The notes under the pieces are model-generated. The model was not told where the DNA came from and searched no databases. It was given only the letters and a program-made list of their open reading frames with translations. DNA of 57,737 bases from Reyranella soli (lineage in GTDB: Bacteria > Pseudomonadota > Alphaproteobacteria > Reyranellales > Reyranellaceae): the NCBI RefSeq assembly GCF_007992495.1, contig NZ_BKAJ01000035.1, positions 1 to 57,737 of the forward strand, written 5' to 3'. The first letter of the stretch is position 1. Each line of letters opens with the position of its first letter. Below, one piece after another: positions 1 through 8,023 of this stretch. The position numbers were made by a program, and so were the translations under genes.

Positions 1-11
1 CCCCCTCCCTG

Positions 12-34
12 CCTCCCCCGTATGACGGGGGAGG
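12..34. repeat. GC-rich palindrome (CTCCCCCGT family)
   Basis: A 10-bp perfect inverted repeat (CCTCCCCCGT / ACGGGGGAGG) with a 3-nt loop. Related stems occur at 2773-2811, 36671-36818 and 41466-41559, always between genes, so this is a dispersed extragenic repeat. It has no T-tract and is not a classical terminator. Confidence 0.75.
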
Positions 35-55
35 TGTATGAAGGGCGGATGAAGG

Positions 56-84
56 CTTGTGTTTTAGGGACGGGCGCGTATAAC
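56..84 (+). promoter_or_regulatory. candidate sigma70 promoter of rpoZ
   Basis: A CTTGTG box at 56-61 and a TATAAC box at 79-84 are separated by 17 bp. This fits the alphaproteobacterial housekeeping pattern (CTTG, then an A/T-rich -10). The ATG of rpoZ lies 30 bp downstream. Called from sequence resemblance only. Confidence 0.4.
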
Positions 85-113
85 CGCCCGCTCCCGGGAA
101 ATCAGAGGTCCGT

Positions 114-476
114 ATGGCCCGCGTCACCGTCGAAGACTGCATCCTGCAGGTGCCTAACCGTTTCGAGCTCGTCATGTTCGCCGCCCAGCGTGCGCGTGAC
201 ATCTCGGCCGGCGCCCAGATCACGCTCGATCGCGACCGCGACAAGAACCCGGTCGTGGCGCTGCGCGAGATCGCCGAGACCAAGCTCGACCAGGCGATCC
301 TGAAGGACTCGCTGATCTCGGGCATGCAGAAGCATGCCGACATCGACAAGCCCGAAGAGGTCAACGAGATGGCCGAGCTCGAGCAGGAGCTTGCCGCCGC
401 GCTGGCCCAGGGTGGTGCGGAAGCCGCTCAGCCGAAGGCCCTGCCGATGGCCGAGGAAGACGACATCGTCGAGTAG
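114..476 (+). CDS. rpoZ: DNA-directed RNA polymerase subunit omega
   Basis: This 120-residue protein is the omega subunit, which helps fold the beta-prime subunit and assemble RNA polymerase. The N-terminal MARVTVEDC and the following VPNRFELVMFAAQRARDIS stretch are the family signature, and the conserved NPVVALREIAE helix follows. The C-terminal third is acidic and Ala/Glu-rich, ending EEDDIVE, as is usual for alphaproteobacterial omega. The start ATG at 114 gives the exact family N-terminus. The (p)ppGpp synthetase/hydrolase follows 107 bp later, the standard alphaproteobacterial pairing; omega is itself part of a ppGpp-binding site in many proteobacteria. Confidence 0.96.
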   Translation: MARVTVEDCILQVPNRFELVMFAAQRARDISAGAQITLDRDRDKNPVVALREIAETKLDQAILKDSLISGMQKHADIDKPEEVNEMAELEQELAAALAQGGAEAAQPKALPMAEEDDIVE

Positions 477-554
477 CCGGCGGCGTCGCGCCATTAGCTG
501 GGCCCAATAGACCAAGTAGGGCCAGCTATTCGCGCAAACAGCATGGAGTGAGCG

Positions 555-581
555 CAATCGTCCCCATATAATGGACGATTG
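555..581 (+). promoter_or_regulatory. 9-bp inverted repeat abutting the rsh start codon
   Basis: CAATCGTCC (555-563) and GGACGATTG (573-581) form a perfect 9-bp dyad with a 9-nt loop containing TATAAT. The repeat ends 2 nt before the rsh ATG (584), and no Shine-Dalgarno sequence is visible. It could be an operator or an RNA hairpin affecting initiation. Confidence 0.55.
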
Positions 582-583
582 CC

Positions 584-2767
584 ATGATTCGTCAGTTCGA
601 ACTTGTTGAGCGTGTGCAGTCCTACGATCCGGATGCGGACGAGGACATGCTGAACCGTGCCTACGTCTATGGGCTTAAGAAGCACGGCAACCAGCTGCGC
701 GCTTCGGGCGATCCCTATTTCTCCCATCCCGTCGAGGTCGCCGGCATCCTGGCCGAGATGAAGCTCGATACGGCCTCGATCGTCACCGGCCTGCTGCACG
801 ACACGATCGAGGACACCGACGCCACGCGCGACGAGATCGCCGGCCTGTTCGGCGAAAACGTCGCCCGTCTGGTCGACGGCGTCACCAAGCTCAGCCGCCT
901 CGAAGTCCAGTCGGAGAGCACCAAGGAAGCCGAGAACCTGCGCAAGCTCGTGCTGGCAATGTCGTCCGATATCCGCGTGCTGCTGGTGAAGCTCGCCGAC
1001 CGCCTGCACAACATGCGCACGCTGCACCATATCAAGGACCCGGCGCGGCGCCGGCGCATCGCGCTCGAGACCATGGACCTCTACGCGCCGCTCGCCTCGC
1101 GCATCGGCATGGAGAAGGTCAAGCGCGAGCTCGAGGAGCTCGCCTTCGCCGAGCTCAATCCCGACGGCCGCGCCTCGGTGCTGGCGCGCCAGGACTATCT
1201 GCGCGAGCGCGGCGAGCGCCTGGTGCCGCAGATCGAGGTCGAACTGGTCAAGACCCTGAAGGAGGGCGGGCTCAAGGCGCAGGTCTCGGGCCGCGAGAAG
1301 ATGCCCTATTCGATCTGGCGCAAGATGCAGAGCAAGAATGTCTCGTTCGAGCAGCTTGCCGACATCATGGCGTTCCGTGTCATCGTCACCGACGTCACGC
1401 AGTGCTACCAGGCGCTCGGCCTGCTGCACGGCCGCTACCAGGTGATCCCGGGCCGCTTCAAGGACTACATCTCGGTCCCCAAGCCCAACGGCTATCGCTC
1501 GCTGCATACCGGCGTGATCGGCCCGCTGGGCCAGCGCATCGAGATCCAGATCCGCACCGAGGAGATGCAGGACCAGGCCGAGCGCGGCGTCGCCGCCCAT
1601 TGGATCTACAAGCAGGGCGGGCCGTCGACCGACGCGCCGCAATATGCCTGGCTGCGCAGCCTGATCGAAATCCTCGACAAGGCGCCCAACGCCGAGGAGT
1701 TCCTCGAGCACACCAAGCTCGAGATGTTCCACGACCAGGTGTTCTGCTTCACGCCCAAGGGCAAGCTGATCGCCCTGCCGAAGGGCGCGACGCCGATCGA
1801 CTTCGCCTATGCCGTGCACAGCCAGGTCGGCGATACCTGCGTCGGCTCCAAGATCAACGGCCGCATGCTGCCGCTGCGCACGCAGCTCACCAACGGCGAC
1901 CAGGTCGAGATCATCACCTCGAAGGCGCAGACGCCGTCGCCGACCTGGGAGCGCTTCGTCGTCACCGGCAAGGCCAAGGCCGCGATCCGCCGTTTCATCC
2001 GCACGCGCCAGCGCGAGCAGTACCTGCAGCTCGGCAAGTCGCTGCTCGACAAGACCTTCCACGAGGAGGGCTACGAGGTCACCGAGAAGGGCCTCGACGG
2101 CGTGCGCGCCAACTTCAAGCAGGCCACCACCGACGACCTGATCGCCGCCGTCGGCGCGGGCCTCATCACCTCGCGCGAGGTGATGACCGCGGTCTATCCC
2201 GGCCTCAAGCAGCCGCAGCGCAAGGACGGCGGCGCCGACGTCGTGCCGATCTCGCGCGCGCGCAACAAGGCGGCGGCCGATGCGGCCAAGGCCAAGAAGG
2301 ACGCGGCCGGCGGCCAGATCGCGATCCGCGGGCTGATCCCCGGCATGGCGGTGCACTTCGCGCGCTGCTGCCATCCGCTGCCGGGCGATCGCATCGTCGG
2401 CATCATCACCACCGGCAAGGGCGTCACCATCCACACCATCGACTGCGCCACCTTGGAAAGCTTCTCGGAATCGCCTGAGCGCTGGATCGATGTCGGCTGG
2501 GATTCGGTGAGCGAGGGCGCGCCCGGCATCTACACCGGCCGCCTCAAGGTCACGGTGGCCAACCAGCCGGGCAGCCTGTCCAAGCTCTCGACCGTGATCG
2601 CGCGCCACGAGGGCAACATCTCCAACCTGCGCATCGTCAACCGGTCGATGGACTTCTTCGACATGGTGATCGACGTCGAGGTCAACGACGTGAAGCACCT
2701 CGCCAACATCACCGCGGCGCTACGCGCCACGCCGGCGATCAACGCGGTCGAGCGTGCCAGGAACTAG
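584..2767 (+). CDS. rsh: bifunctional (p)ppGpp synthetase/hydrolase (RSH)
   Basis: This 727-residue Rel/SpoT protein makes and degrades the alarmone (p)ppGpp. The N-terminal HD hydrolase domain has His48, His72-Asp73 and the ED pair Glu76-Asp77. The synthetase domain near residues 230-340 carries GRFKDYIS and KPNGYRSLHT; the RFKD (RXKD) form marks the bifunctional class rather than synthetase-only RelA. A TGS domain follows (near 380-450) and a C-terminal ACT domain (VANQPGSLSKLS). An in-frame stop at 569 makes ATG 584 the first possible start, and the N-terminus matches the family. Length is normal and all catalytic motifs are intact. Downstream is pdxJ. Confidence 0.96.
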   Translation: MIRQFELVERVQSYDPDADEDMLNRAYVYGLKKHGNQLRASGDPYFSHPVEVAGILAEMKLDTASIVTGLLHDTIEDTDATRDEIAGLFGENVARLVDGVTKLSRLEVQSESTKEAENLRKLVLAMSSDIRVLLVKLADRLHNMRTLHHIKDPARRRRIALETMDLYAPLASRIGMEKVKRELEELAFAELNPDGRASVLARQDYLRERGERLVPQIEVELVKTLKEGGLKAQVSGREKMPYSIWRKMQSKNVSFEQLADIMAFRVIVTDVTQCYQALGLLHGRYQVIPGRFKDYISVPKPNGYRSLHTGVIGPLGQRIEIQIRTEEMQDQAERGVAAHWIYKQGGPSTDAPQYAWLRSLIEILDKAPNAEEFLEHTKLEMFHDQVFCFTPKGKLIALPKGATPIDFAYAVHSQVGDTCVGSKINGRMLPLRTQLTNGDQVEIITSKAQTPSPTWERFVVTGKAKAAIRRFIRTRQREQYLQLGKSLLDKTFHEEGYEVTEKGLDGVRANFKQATTDDLIAAVGAGLITSREVMTAVYPGLKQPQRKDGGADVVPISRARNKAAADAAKAKKDAAGGQIAIRGLIPGMAVHFARCCHPLPGDRIVGIITTGKGVTIHTIDCATLESFSESPERWIDVGWDSVSEGAPGIYTGRLKVTVANQPGSLSKLSTVIARHEGNISNLRIVNRSMDFFDMVIDVEVNDVKHLANITAALRATPAINAVERARN

Positions 2768-2772
2768 CTCTT

Positions 2773-2811
2773 CCACCTCCCCCGTCATACCCCGTCATAC
2801 GGGGGAGGTGG
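2773..2811. repeat. GC-rich palindrome (CTCCCCCGT family)
   Basis: A 13-bp perfect stem, CCACCTCCCCCGT / ACGGGGGAGGTGG, with a 13-nt loop that repeats CCCGTCATAC. It begins 6 bp after the rsh stop. Same family as the palindrome at 12-34. It has no U-tract, so it is more likely an extragenic repeat than a terminator. Confidence 0.75.
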
Positions 2812-2835
2812 ATACGAATGAGCTGAGTGAGTGTA

Positions 2836-3582
2836 ATGCCCGCGCTTCCCTATCAACGTCTCGGCGTCAACATCGACCACGTCGCCACCGTGCGTAACGC
2901 GCGCGGCACGCCGACGCCCGATCCGCTGCGCGCCGCCCATCTCGCGGCCAAAGCCGGCGCCGACGGCATCACCGCCCATCTGCGCGAGGATCGCCGGCAC
3001 ATCGTCGACGACGACATCGCCCGCCTGAAGGGCGCCATCGAGCTGCCGCTCAACTTCGAGATGGCGGCGACCGAGGAGATGGTGGCGATCGCCCTGCGCC
3101 ATCGGCCGCACGCCGCCTGCATCGTGCCCGAAAAGCGCGAGGAGCGGACCACCGAGGGCGGGCTCGACGCCGTCGGCCAGCACAATCACCTGAAGCCGCT
3201 GGTGGCGAAGCTGAGCGACGCCGGCATCCGCGTCTCGCTGTTCATCGAGGCCGATCCGCGCCAGCTCGAGATGGCGGTGCAGCTCGGCGCGCCGGTCGTC
3301 GAGCTGCACACCGGTCGCTACTGCGAGATCGAGGGCGCCGAGCGCGAGGCCGAGCTTCTACGCATCCAGAAGGCGGCGGCGCACTGCCAGCAGCTCGGGC
3401 TGGAATGCCACGCCGGCCACGGCCTCAACTACGAGAATGTCGGACCCATCGCCGCCATCGCCAACGTGCGCGAGCTCAATATCGGCCACTTCCTGATCGG
3501 CGAGGCGATCTTCGTCGGGCTCGAGCCCGCGATCCGCGAGATGCGCCGCCTGATGGATGTGGCGCGCGGGGCCGCCGCGTGA
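2836..3582 (+). CDS. pdxJ: pyridoxine 5'-phosphate synthase
   Basis: PdxJ condenses 1-deoxyxylulose 5-phosphate with 3-amino-2-oxopropyl phosphate to pyridoxine 5'-phosphate in the DXP-dependent vitamin B6 pathway (cytosol). The N-terminal [17 protein letters not shown] is the family signature; [11 protein letters not shown], the [13 protein letters not shown] loop and [13 protein letters not shown] follow in the expected order in a TIM barrel. ATG 2836 gives a normal 248-residue protein; an upstream GTG at 2827 would add only three residues. The stop overlaps the start of acpS, so the two are translationally coupled, a common alphaproteobacterial arrangement. Confidence 0.95.
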   Translation: MPALPYQRLGVNIDHVATVRNARGTPTPDPLRAAHLAAKAGADGITAHLREDRRHIVDDDIARLKGAIELPLNFEMAATEEMVAIALRHRPHAACIVPEKREERTTEGGLDAVGQHNHLKPLVAKLSDAGIRVSLFIEADPRQLEMAVQLGAPVVELHTGRYCEIEGAEREAELLRIQKAAAHCQQLGLECHAGHGLNYENVGPIAAIANVRELNIGHFLIGEAIFVGLEPAIREMRRLMDVARGAAA

Positions 3583-3980
3583 TCCTCGGCCTGGGCAATG
3601 ACCTTTGCGACATCAGGCGGATCGAGAAGTCCCTGGAGCGCTTCGGCGACCGTTTCGTCCAGCGCATCTTCACCGAGGTCGAGCAGAAGCGTTCGGAAGG
3701 CCGGGCGACACGGGCCGCCAGCTACGCCAAGCGCTTCGCCGCCAAGGAAGCCTGCTCCAAGGCCTTGGGTACCGGCCTGCGCCGTGGCGTGTTCTGGCGT
3801 GACATGGGCGTCATCAACCAGCGCGGCGGCAGGCCGACCATGGCCCTGACTGGAGGGGCGCTGACCCGCCTGCAGGAGATCACGCCGGCCGGAATGTCGC
3901 CGCAAATCGACCTGACGTTGACCGACGAATATCCCATGGCGCAGGCGATCGTGATCATTTCGGCGGTTCCCCGCCCGTGA
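3579..3980 (+). CDS. acpS: holo-[acyl-carrier-protein] synthase
   Basis: AcpS transfers the 4'-phosphopantetheine arm of CoA to a serine of apo-ACP. The GTG start at 3579 overlaps the pdxJ TGA (GTGA) and gives 133 residues. The N-terminal [12 protein letters not shown] holds the Mg-binding Asp8, and [16 protein letters not shown] holds the second metal-binding Glu and the catalytic Lys. No other start places the DIRRI motif at the correct distance from the N-terminus. Its position between pdxJ and lepB is the usual alphaproteobacterial order. Confidence 0.95.
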   Translation: MILGLGNDLCDIRRIEKSLERFGDRFVQRIFTEVEQKRSEGRATRAASYAKRFAAKEACSKALGTGLRRGVFWRDMGVINQRGGRPTMALTGGALTRLQEITPAGMSPQIDLTLTDEYPMAQAIVIISAVPRP

Positions 3981-4088
3981 TTCCTCCTAAATGCTTGATT
4001 TTGCAGCGCTCCCATGTCGCGGCGGGGGTGGGAGAGACAGCCGCGCTGTGCCCTGCTACAGGAGCGGTCGTTTGGACTGGTTACGGCG

Positions 4089-4913
4089 ATGACAGACGTG
4101 GCTGAACGGCGCAAGCGTGGACAGGAGAAGGCGGGCGGCTGGGGCGAAACCATCCGGACGGTGGTATATGCTGTCCTGATTGCGCTCGTGGTGCGCACAT
4201 TCGCCATCGAGCCGTTCAACATCCCCTCGGGCTCGATGATCCCGACCCTGCTGGTCGGCGACTACCTGTTCGTGTCGAAGTATTCCTACGGCTACAGCAA
4301 GCACTCCTTCCCGTTCTCGATGGGCATGTTCCCAGGCCGCATCTTCGGCTCGCCGCCCGAGCGCGGCGACGTCGCGGTCTTCAAGTACCCCGGCGACCAG
4401 GGGCAGGGGCTGAACCGCACCGACTACATCAAGCGCATCGTCGGCATGCCGGGCGACCGCATCCAGGTGACCAACGGGGTGCTGCACATCAACGGCCAGG
4501 CGGTCGAGCGCATCCGCATCGGCGACTACGTGAAGGGCAGCAACGGCCACTACCAGAAGGGCACGCTCTATCGCGAGACCCTGCCCAACGGCCGCAGCTA
4601 CACCGTGCTCGAGTACACCGACAACGGCATGGCCGACAACACGCCGGAGTTCCTGGTGCCGGCCGGCAACTACTTCGTCATGGGCGACAATCGTGACGAT
4701 TCGCTCGACAGTCGAACGCGGCTGATGCTGCGCGACTTCTCGGGTACGACGCGCGATCGCGACCAGCTCGGCTGGTACGTGCCGGCCGAGAACCTGGTCG
4801 GGCGCGCCGAGTTCATCTTCTTCTCGCACGATCCGTCGGCTGCCGGCTGGCTGGAGCCGTGGAAATGGCCAACAGCAATCCGCTTCAGCCGCTTCTTCCA
4901 GGCCATCCACTGA
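4089..4913 (+). CDS. lepB: signal peptidase I
   Basis: This 274-residue type I signal peptidase (S26) removes Sec and Tat signal peptides at the outer face of the inner membrane. One N-terminal membrane anchor (residues 21-40) is followed by NIPSGSMIPTLL with nucleophile Ser49, then YIKRIVGMPGD with general base Lys115, and the GDNRDDSLDSR box. Starting at ATG 4089 puts the helix close to the N-terminus after a basic segment; an in-frame ATG at 4014 would add 25 residues and looks less likely. The 3' end overlaps the probable start of rnc. Confidence 0.94.
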   Translation: MTDVAERRKRGQEKAGGWGETIRTVVYAVLIALVVRTFAIEPFNIPSGSMIPTLLVGDYLFVSKYSYGYSKHSFPFSMGMFPGRIFGSPPERGDVAVFKYPGDQGQGLNRTDYIKRIVGMPGDRIQVTNGVLHINGQAVERIRIGDYVKGSNGHYQKGTLYRETLPNGRSYTVLEYTDNGMADNTPEFLVPAGNYFVMGDNRDDSLDSRTRLMLRDFSGTTRDRDQLGWYVPAENLVGRAEFIFFSHDPSAAGWLEPWKWPTAIRFSRFFQAIH

Positions 4914-5620
4914 AGGCCGCTCCCGTGAATCCGGGCGACGTCGATCTCGCGTCGCTGAGCGAGAGGCTCGGGCATTCCTTCGAGCGCGCCGAGCTCGCCG
5001 TCGAGGCGCTGACCCATCGCGGCACCCTCGACAAGCGCCCCGACCTCAAGGCCGCCTTCCCGCACGGCAACGAGCGCCTGGAGTTCCTGGGCGACCGCGT
5101 GCTGTCGCTGGCCATGGCCGATCTGCTGCTGCGGCGCTTCCCTAACGAGCGCGAGGGCCAGCTTGCCCGCCGTCACGCCGCTTTGGTGAGCGCGCGCACC
5201 TTGGGCGAGATCGCCGAGGCGATCGGGCTCAGGGATCATCGCATCGCCTATCGCGGCGCGCCCAAGGCCACGCCCACCATCTTGGCCGACATGCTGGAGG
5301 CGCTTCTGGGCGCGATCTTCGTCGATGCCGGATTCGAGGCGGCGGCGGCCATCATCGAGCGGCTGTGGGGCGACCGGCTGGGCAGCCAGCATCCGGCGCC
5401 GCGCCCGCCCAAGACGCAGTTGCAGGAATGGGCCCAGGGCAAGGGACTCGCCCTGCCGTCCTACAAGCAGATCGGCCGCGAGGGCACCGAGCACGAGCCG
5501 GTGTTCCTGGTCGAGGTGACGGTCGGCAAACTCCCGCCGGCGCAAGGGCGGGGGCTCACCAAGCGTGAGGCCGAAAGCGCGGCGGCGACCCTGATGCTCG
5601 AACAACTGAGCAAGTCATGA
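4865..5620 (+). CDS. rnc: ribonuclease III
   Basis: RNase III cleaves double-stranded RNA in rRNA processing and mRNA turnover. The signature ERLEFLGDRVLSLAMAD with the acidic catalytic cluster is present, then DMLEALLGAIFVDAG with the second catalytic Glu, and a C-terminal dsRNA-binding domain (PKTQLQEWAQGKG to TKREAESAAATLML). The start is uncertain. ATG 4865 has GGAG 8 nt upstream and overlaps lepB by 49 nt; GTG 4925 has GAAGG 8 nt upstream, lies just after the lepB stop and gives a more typical 231 residues. The stop overlaps era by 4 nt. Confidence 0.93.
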   Translation: MANSNPLQPLLPGHPLKAAPVNPGDVDLASLSERLGHSFERAELAVEALTHRGTLDKRPDLKAAFPHGNERLEFLGDRVLSLAMADLLLRRFPNEREGQLARRHAALVSARTLGEIAEAIGLRDHRIAYRGAPKATPTILADMLEALLGAIFVDAGFEAAAAIIERLWGDRLGSQHPAPRPPKTQLQEWAQGKGLALPSYKQIGREGTEHEPVFLVEVTVGKLPPAQGRGLTKREAESAAATLMLEQLSKS

Positions 5621-6540
5621 GCAGCGAGCGTACACGCGCAGGATTCGCGGCCATCGTCGGCGCGCCCAACGCCGGCAAGTCGACGCTGGTCAACGCGCTC
5701 GTCGGCTCGAAGGTCTCGATCGTGTCGCCCAAGGTGCAGACCACGCGCATGCGCGTGATCGGCATCGCCATGACCGATCTTCCGCAGGATGGCGGCCGCG
5801 CGCAGGTCGTGCTGGTCGACACGCCGGGCATCTTCCGCATCGCCAAGCGCCGGCTGGAGCGCGCCATGGTCGCCGCCGCCTGGCAGGGCGCCGAGGACGC
5901 CGACGTCGTGGCCCTGGTCGTCGATGCCGAGCGCGGCGTCGGGCAGGAGACTCAGGCGATCATCGAGCGGCTGAAGGAGCAGCGTGCCCCGCGCTACCTG
6001 ATCCTGAACAAGATCGACCTCGTGGAGCGCGAGAAGCTGCTGGCGTTGACGGCCGACCTGAACGCCAGGCTGCCCTTCGAGCGCACCTTCATGGTGAGCG
6101 CGCTGAAGCAGGACGGCATCGGCGATATCCTCACCACCCTGGCGGCGGCATTGCCGGAGAGCCCGTTCCTCTACCCCGAGGACCAGGCCGCCGACCTGCC
6201 GTTGCGCCTGCTGGCGGCCGAGGTCACGCGCGAGCAGGTCTTCCTGCAGCTTCACCAGGAGCTGCCCTACGAGGCCGCGGTCGAGACCGAGAAGTGGGAA
6301 GACCGGCCCGACGGCAGCACGCGCATCGAGCAGACCATCCACGTCCAGCGCGAGGGCCAGCGCGCCATCGTGCTCGGCAAGGGCGGCGCCAAGATCAAGC
6401 AGATCGGCGCACGCGCACGCCACGAACTCAGCCAGATGCTGGAGCGGCCGGTGCACCTCTTCCTGCACGTCAAGGTGAGCGAGCGCTGGGCCGACGATCC
6501 GGCGCACTATCGCGCGATCGGGCTCGACTACGACCCCTGA
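5617..6540 (+). CDS. era: GTPase Era
   Basis: Era is an essential GTPase that binds the 3' end of 16S rRNA and checks 30S assembly. The 307-residue protein has G1 GAPNAGKST, G2 region QTTRMRV, G3 DTPGIF and G4 NKID, followed by a C-terminal KH domain with VLGKGGAKIKQIG and HLFLHVKVSERW. The start ATG overlaps the rnc TGA (ATGA), indicating translational coupling. In many alphaproteobacteria recO follows directly; here about 1.5 kb of accessory DNA separates them. Confidence 0.97.
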   Translation: MSSERTRAGFAAIVGAPNAGKSTLVNALVGSKVSIVSPKVQTTRMRVIGIAMTDLPQDGGRAQVVLVDTPGIFRIAKRRLERAMVAAAWQGAEDADVVALVVDAERGVGQETQAIIERLKEQRAPRYLILNKIDLVEREKLLALTADLNARLPFERTFMVSALKQDGIGDILTTLAAALPESPFLYPEDQAADLPLRLLAAEVTREQVFLQLHQELPYEAAVETEKWEDRPDGSTRIEQTIHVQREGQRAIVLGKGGAKIKQIGARARHELSQMLERPVHLFLHVKVSERWADDPAHYRAIGLDYDP

Positions 6541-6625
6541 CCGTGACTGATGTTCTCGCGGCCGGCTGGACTTGCGGCCGGTCGATGACTATCTTGACTA
6601 CATTGACCAGAAAGGAGAACGGTCC

Positions 6626-6880
6626 ATGACTGCTGCCACCTGGACGGTCGCCGAGGCCAAAGCGAGGCTGAGCGAAGTCATCGAGCGTGCCCGGTCGGGC
6701 GGCCCACAGACGATCACCAAGAACGGCCGCACAGCTGTCGTCGTCGTTGACGCCGAGGAGTGGGAACGCAAGGCCAGGCGCAGCGGCAATCTCGCGGAGT
6801 TCTTTGCGGTCTCGCCGTTGCGCAAGTCAGGCCTCAAGATCAAGCGCAGCAAGGAGGGGCCGCGAAAGGTTGTCTTGTGA
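6626..6880 (+). CDS. type II antitoxin, Phd/YefM-like
   Basis: This 84-residue protein looks like an antitoxin that would bind its own promoter and neutralise the PIN toxin encoded next. The N-terminal half (TWTVAEAKARLSEVIERA, then TITKNGRTAVVVV) is the Phd/YefM DNA-binding fold; the basic C-terminus (SGLKIKRSKEGPRK) would hold the toxin-binding part. ATG 6626 has a good AAAGGAG 10 nt upstream. The toxin start overlaps its stop (GTGA), so the pair is co-translated. It lies in the insertion between era and recO. Confidence 0.88.
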   Translation: MTAATWTVAEAKARLSEVIERARSGGPQTITKNGRTAVVVVDAEEWERKARRSGNLAEFFAVSPLRKSGLKIKRSKEGPRKVVL

Positions 6881-7299
6881 GCTTCCTGCTCGATACCAAC
6901 GTCGTATCCGAATGGGTGCGGCCGCGCCCGGATGCGGGTGTGGTCGCCTGGCTTGCAGAAGCCGATGAGGACCGTGTCTTCATCAGCGTCGTCACTTTGG
7001 CCGAGCTACGCTACGGGATCGAACGCCTGGCTGCCGGTCAGCGCCGGCGTCGCCTGGACGAATGGCTGCGGCAGGAGTTGCCGCTGCGCTTCGAAGGGAG
7101 GGTGCTGTCGATCGATGCCGAAGTTGCCGACGCTTGGGGGAGGTTGACGGCGTTGCGCGAAATCTCCGGCCGTCCCATCGGGGCGGCCGACGCATTCATC
7201 GCTGCAACAGCTGAGGCGCACAATCTCACACTCGTCACGCGCAACGTCTCGGATTTCGACCGAACGGTGAGGGCCCTCGTCAATCCTTGGACGACCTGA
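6877..7299 (+). CDS. type II toxin, PIN-domain ribonuclease (VapC/FitB-like)
   Basis: This 140-residue PIN-domain protein is probably the ribonuclease toxin of the pair. All acidic active-site positions are visible: Asp6 in LLDTNVVSEW, Glu43 in TLAELRYG, Asp105 in GAADAFIAA and Asp126 in VTRNVSDFD. The GTG start at 6877 overlaps the antitoxin stop. A Phd-type antitoxin with a PIN toxin whose N-terminus reads LLDTNVVSE is typical of the FitB-like branch. It appears intact. Confidence 0.9.
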   Translation: MSFLLDTNVVSEWVRPRPDAGVVAWLAEADEDRVFISVVTLAELRYGIERLAAGQRRRRLDEWLRQELPLRFEGRVLSIDAEVADAWGRLTALREISGRPIGAADAFIAATAEAHNLTLVTRNVSDFDRTVRALVNPWTT

Positions 7300-7331
7300 G
7301 ATGGCCGTGGACCGATAAGCATGCCTCCTGA

Positions 7332-7712
7332 CATGACCCTGACGTCTTTGTCTTCCGGACTGCGCGTTTCAAACGCGGCATCACCGCCGGCAGTTCCGTG
7401 ACCAAGGGCGCCGCCTTCGACTTTTCCTACGTGATCAAGAATGCCGGCGGGGCCTCGTCGGGGATGAACTGGGCGGGCTACACGGTCGACCATCAGGTCG
7501 ACTCGTCCCACTACACGGGGTTCGGCCAGACCAATGCGCTGGCGGCCGGCGCCACGCAGACCCTGAATGGCCGAACCGAAACCTCGAGCCTCAGCGTCGG
7601 CCAGCACACGCTCTACGTTGCGGCGGACTACTGGAACAACATGGTCGGCGAGAGCAACGAGTCCAACAACACGTTGTCGGTGACCTTCAACGTGACGGAC
7701 CACATGATTTGA
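7332..7712 (+). pseudogene. decayed CARDB (adhesion-like) domain fragment
   Basis: One open frame from a stop at 7329 to 7712 encodes a single beta-rich CARDB-like domain: DPDVF near the start, ITAGSSVTKGAAFDFSYVI, then VGESNESNNTLSVTFNV. The NESNNT-type end is characteristic of such modules, which occur as tandem repeats in large secreted proteins. There is no good start codon (a GTG at 7398 lies inside the domain), no signal peptide and no neighbouring repeat, so this is probably a remnant. A short exported domain protein with an unusual start is a less likely alternative. Confidence 0.6.
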
Positions 7713-8023
7713 TCTGCAAAGCCGTGAAGGCCTGGGCGGGACGCATCGTTGACACCAAGTATAACTGTCGTTATATTTGCCCGGGACGCACCGTGGGCGC
7801 GTCCCGTTCAAAGGGGAAGAGCGATGTCGCGCATGTCGCGATCTACGCGACATGCAGTCACTGCCAGCAACGGTCGATAAGGCCGGCAGAGCAAGGAATT
7901 GGGTGATGGTTCTGCGGCAGAGCACGAACGCGATCCTGGTTTCGGCTTGTCGCATCACAAGCGGCGGAGCGAACACCGGCCACCGCCTAGCGCGCCACCG
8001 TCAAAGCCGTCATACACGGCATC
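7713..8023. other. gene-free stretch between CARDB remnant and recO
   Basis: This 311-bp gap holds a near-consensus promoter (7749-7777), a 7-bp hairpin GGGACGC/GCGTCCC just after it, and an 18-codon reading frame (ATG 7824 to TAA 7880) preceded by AAGGGGAAG. The peptide (MSRMSRSTRHAV...) is not recognised. No tRNA-like fold was found. Longer frames crossing the gap look like chance ORFs. Confidence 0.5.
7749..7777 (+). promoter_or_regulatory. near-consensus sigma70 promoter with embedded dyad
   Basis: TTGACA (7749-7754), a 17-bp spacer and TATATT (7772-7777) make the best promoter in the window. A dyad TATAAC-TGTC-GTTATA (7760-7775) overlaps the -10 box, like a repressor operator. It reads ACT-N3-GTTATA over the -10, as do the promoters at 34691-34719 and 44825-44851. 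No substantial gene follows before recO. Confidence 0.7.

Noticed and set aside
567..572. TATAAT as the -10 box of an rsh promoter
   Set aside because: No acceptable -35 lies 16-18 bp upstream, and the start would leave a leader of only a few bases; kept as a dyad only.
494..2698. Very long - strand reading frame opposite rsh
   Set aside because: Third-position GC bias of a well-identified + strand gene leaves its antisense frame open; the translation is His/Arg/Leu-rich without family features. The same applies to long frames opposite parC (8737-11187) and the TRAP array (16851-19061).
7713..8023. tRNA or other structured RNA gene
   Set aside because: No cloverleaf, T-loop or CCA end could be drawn; only a 7-bp hairpin is present.
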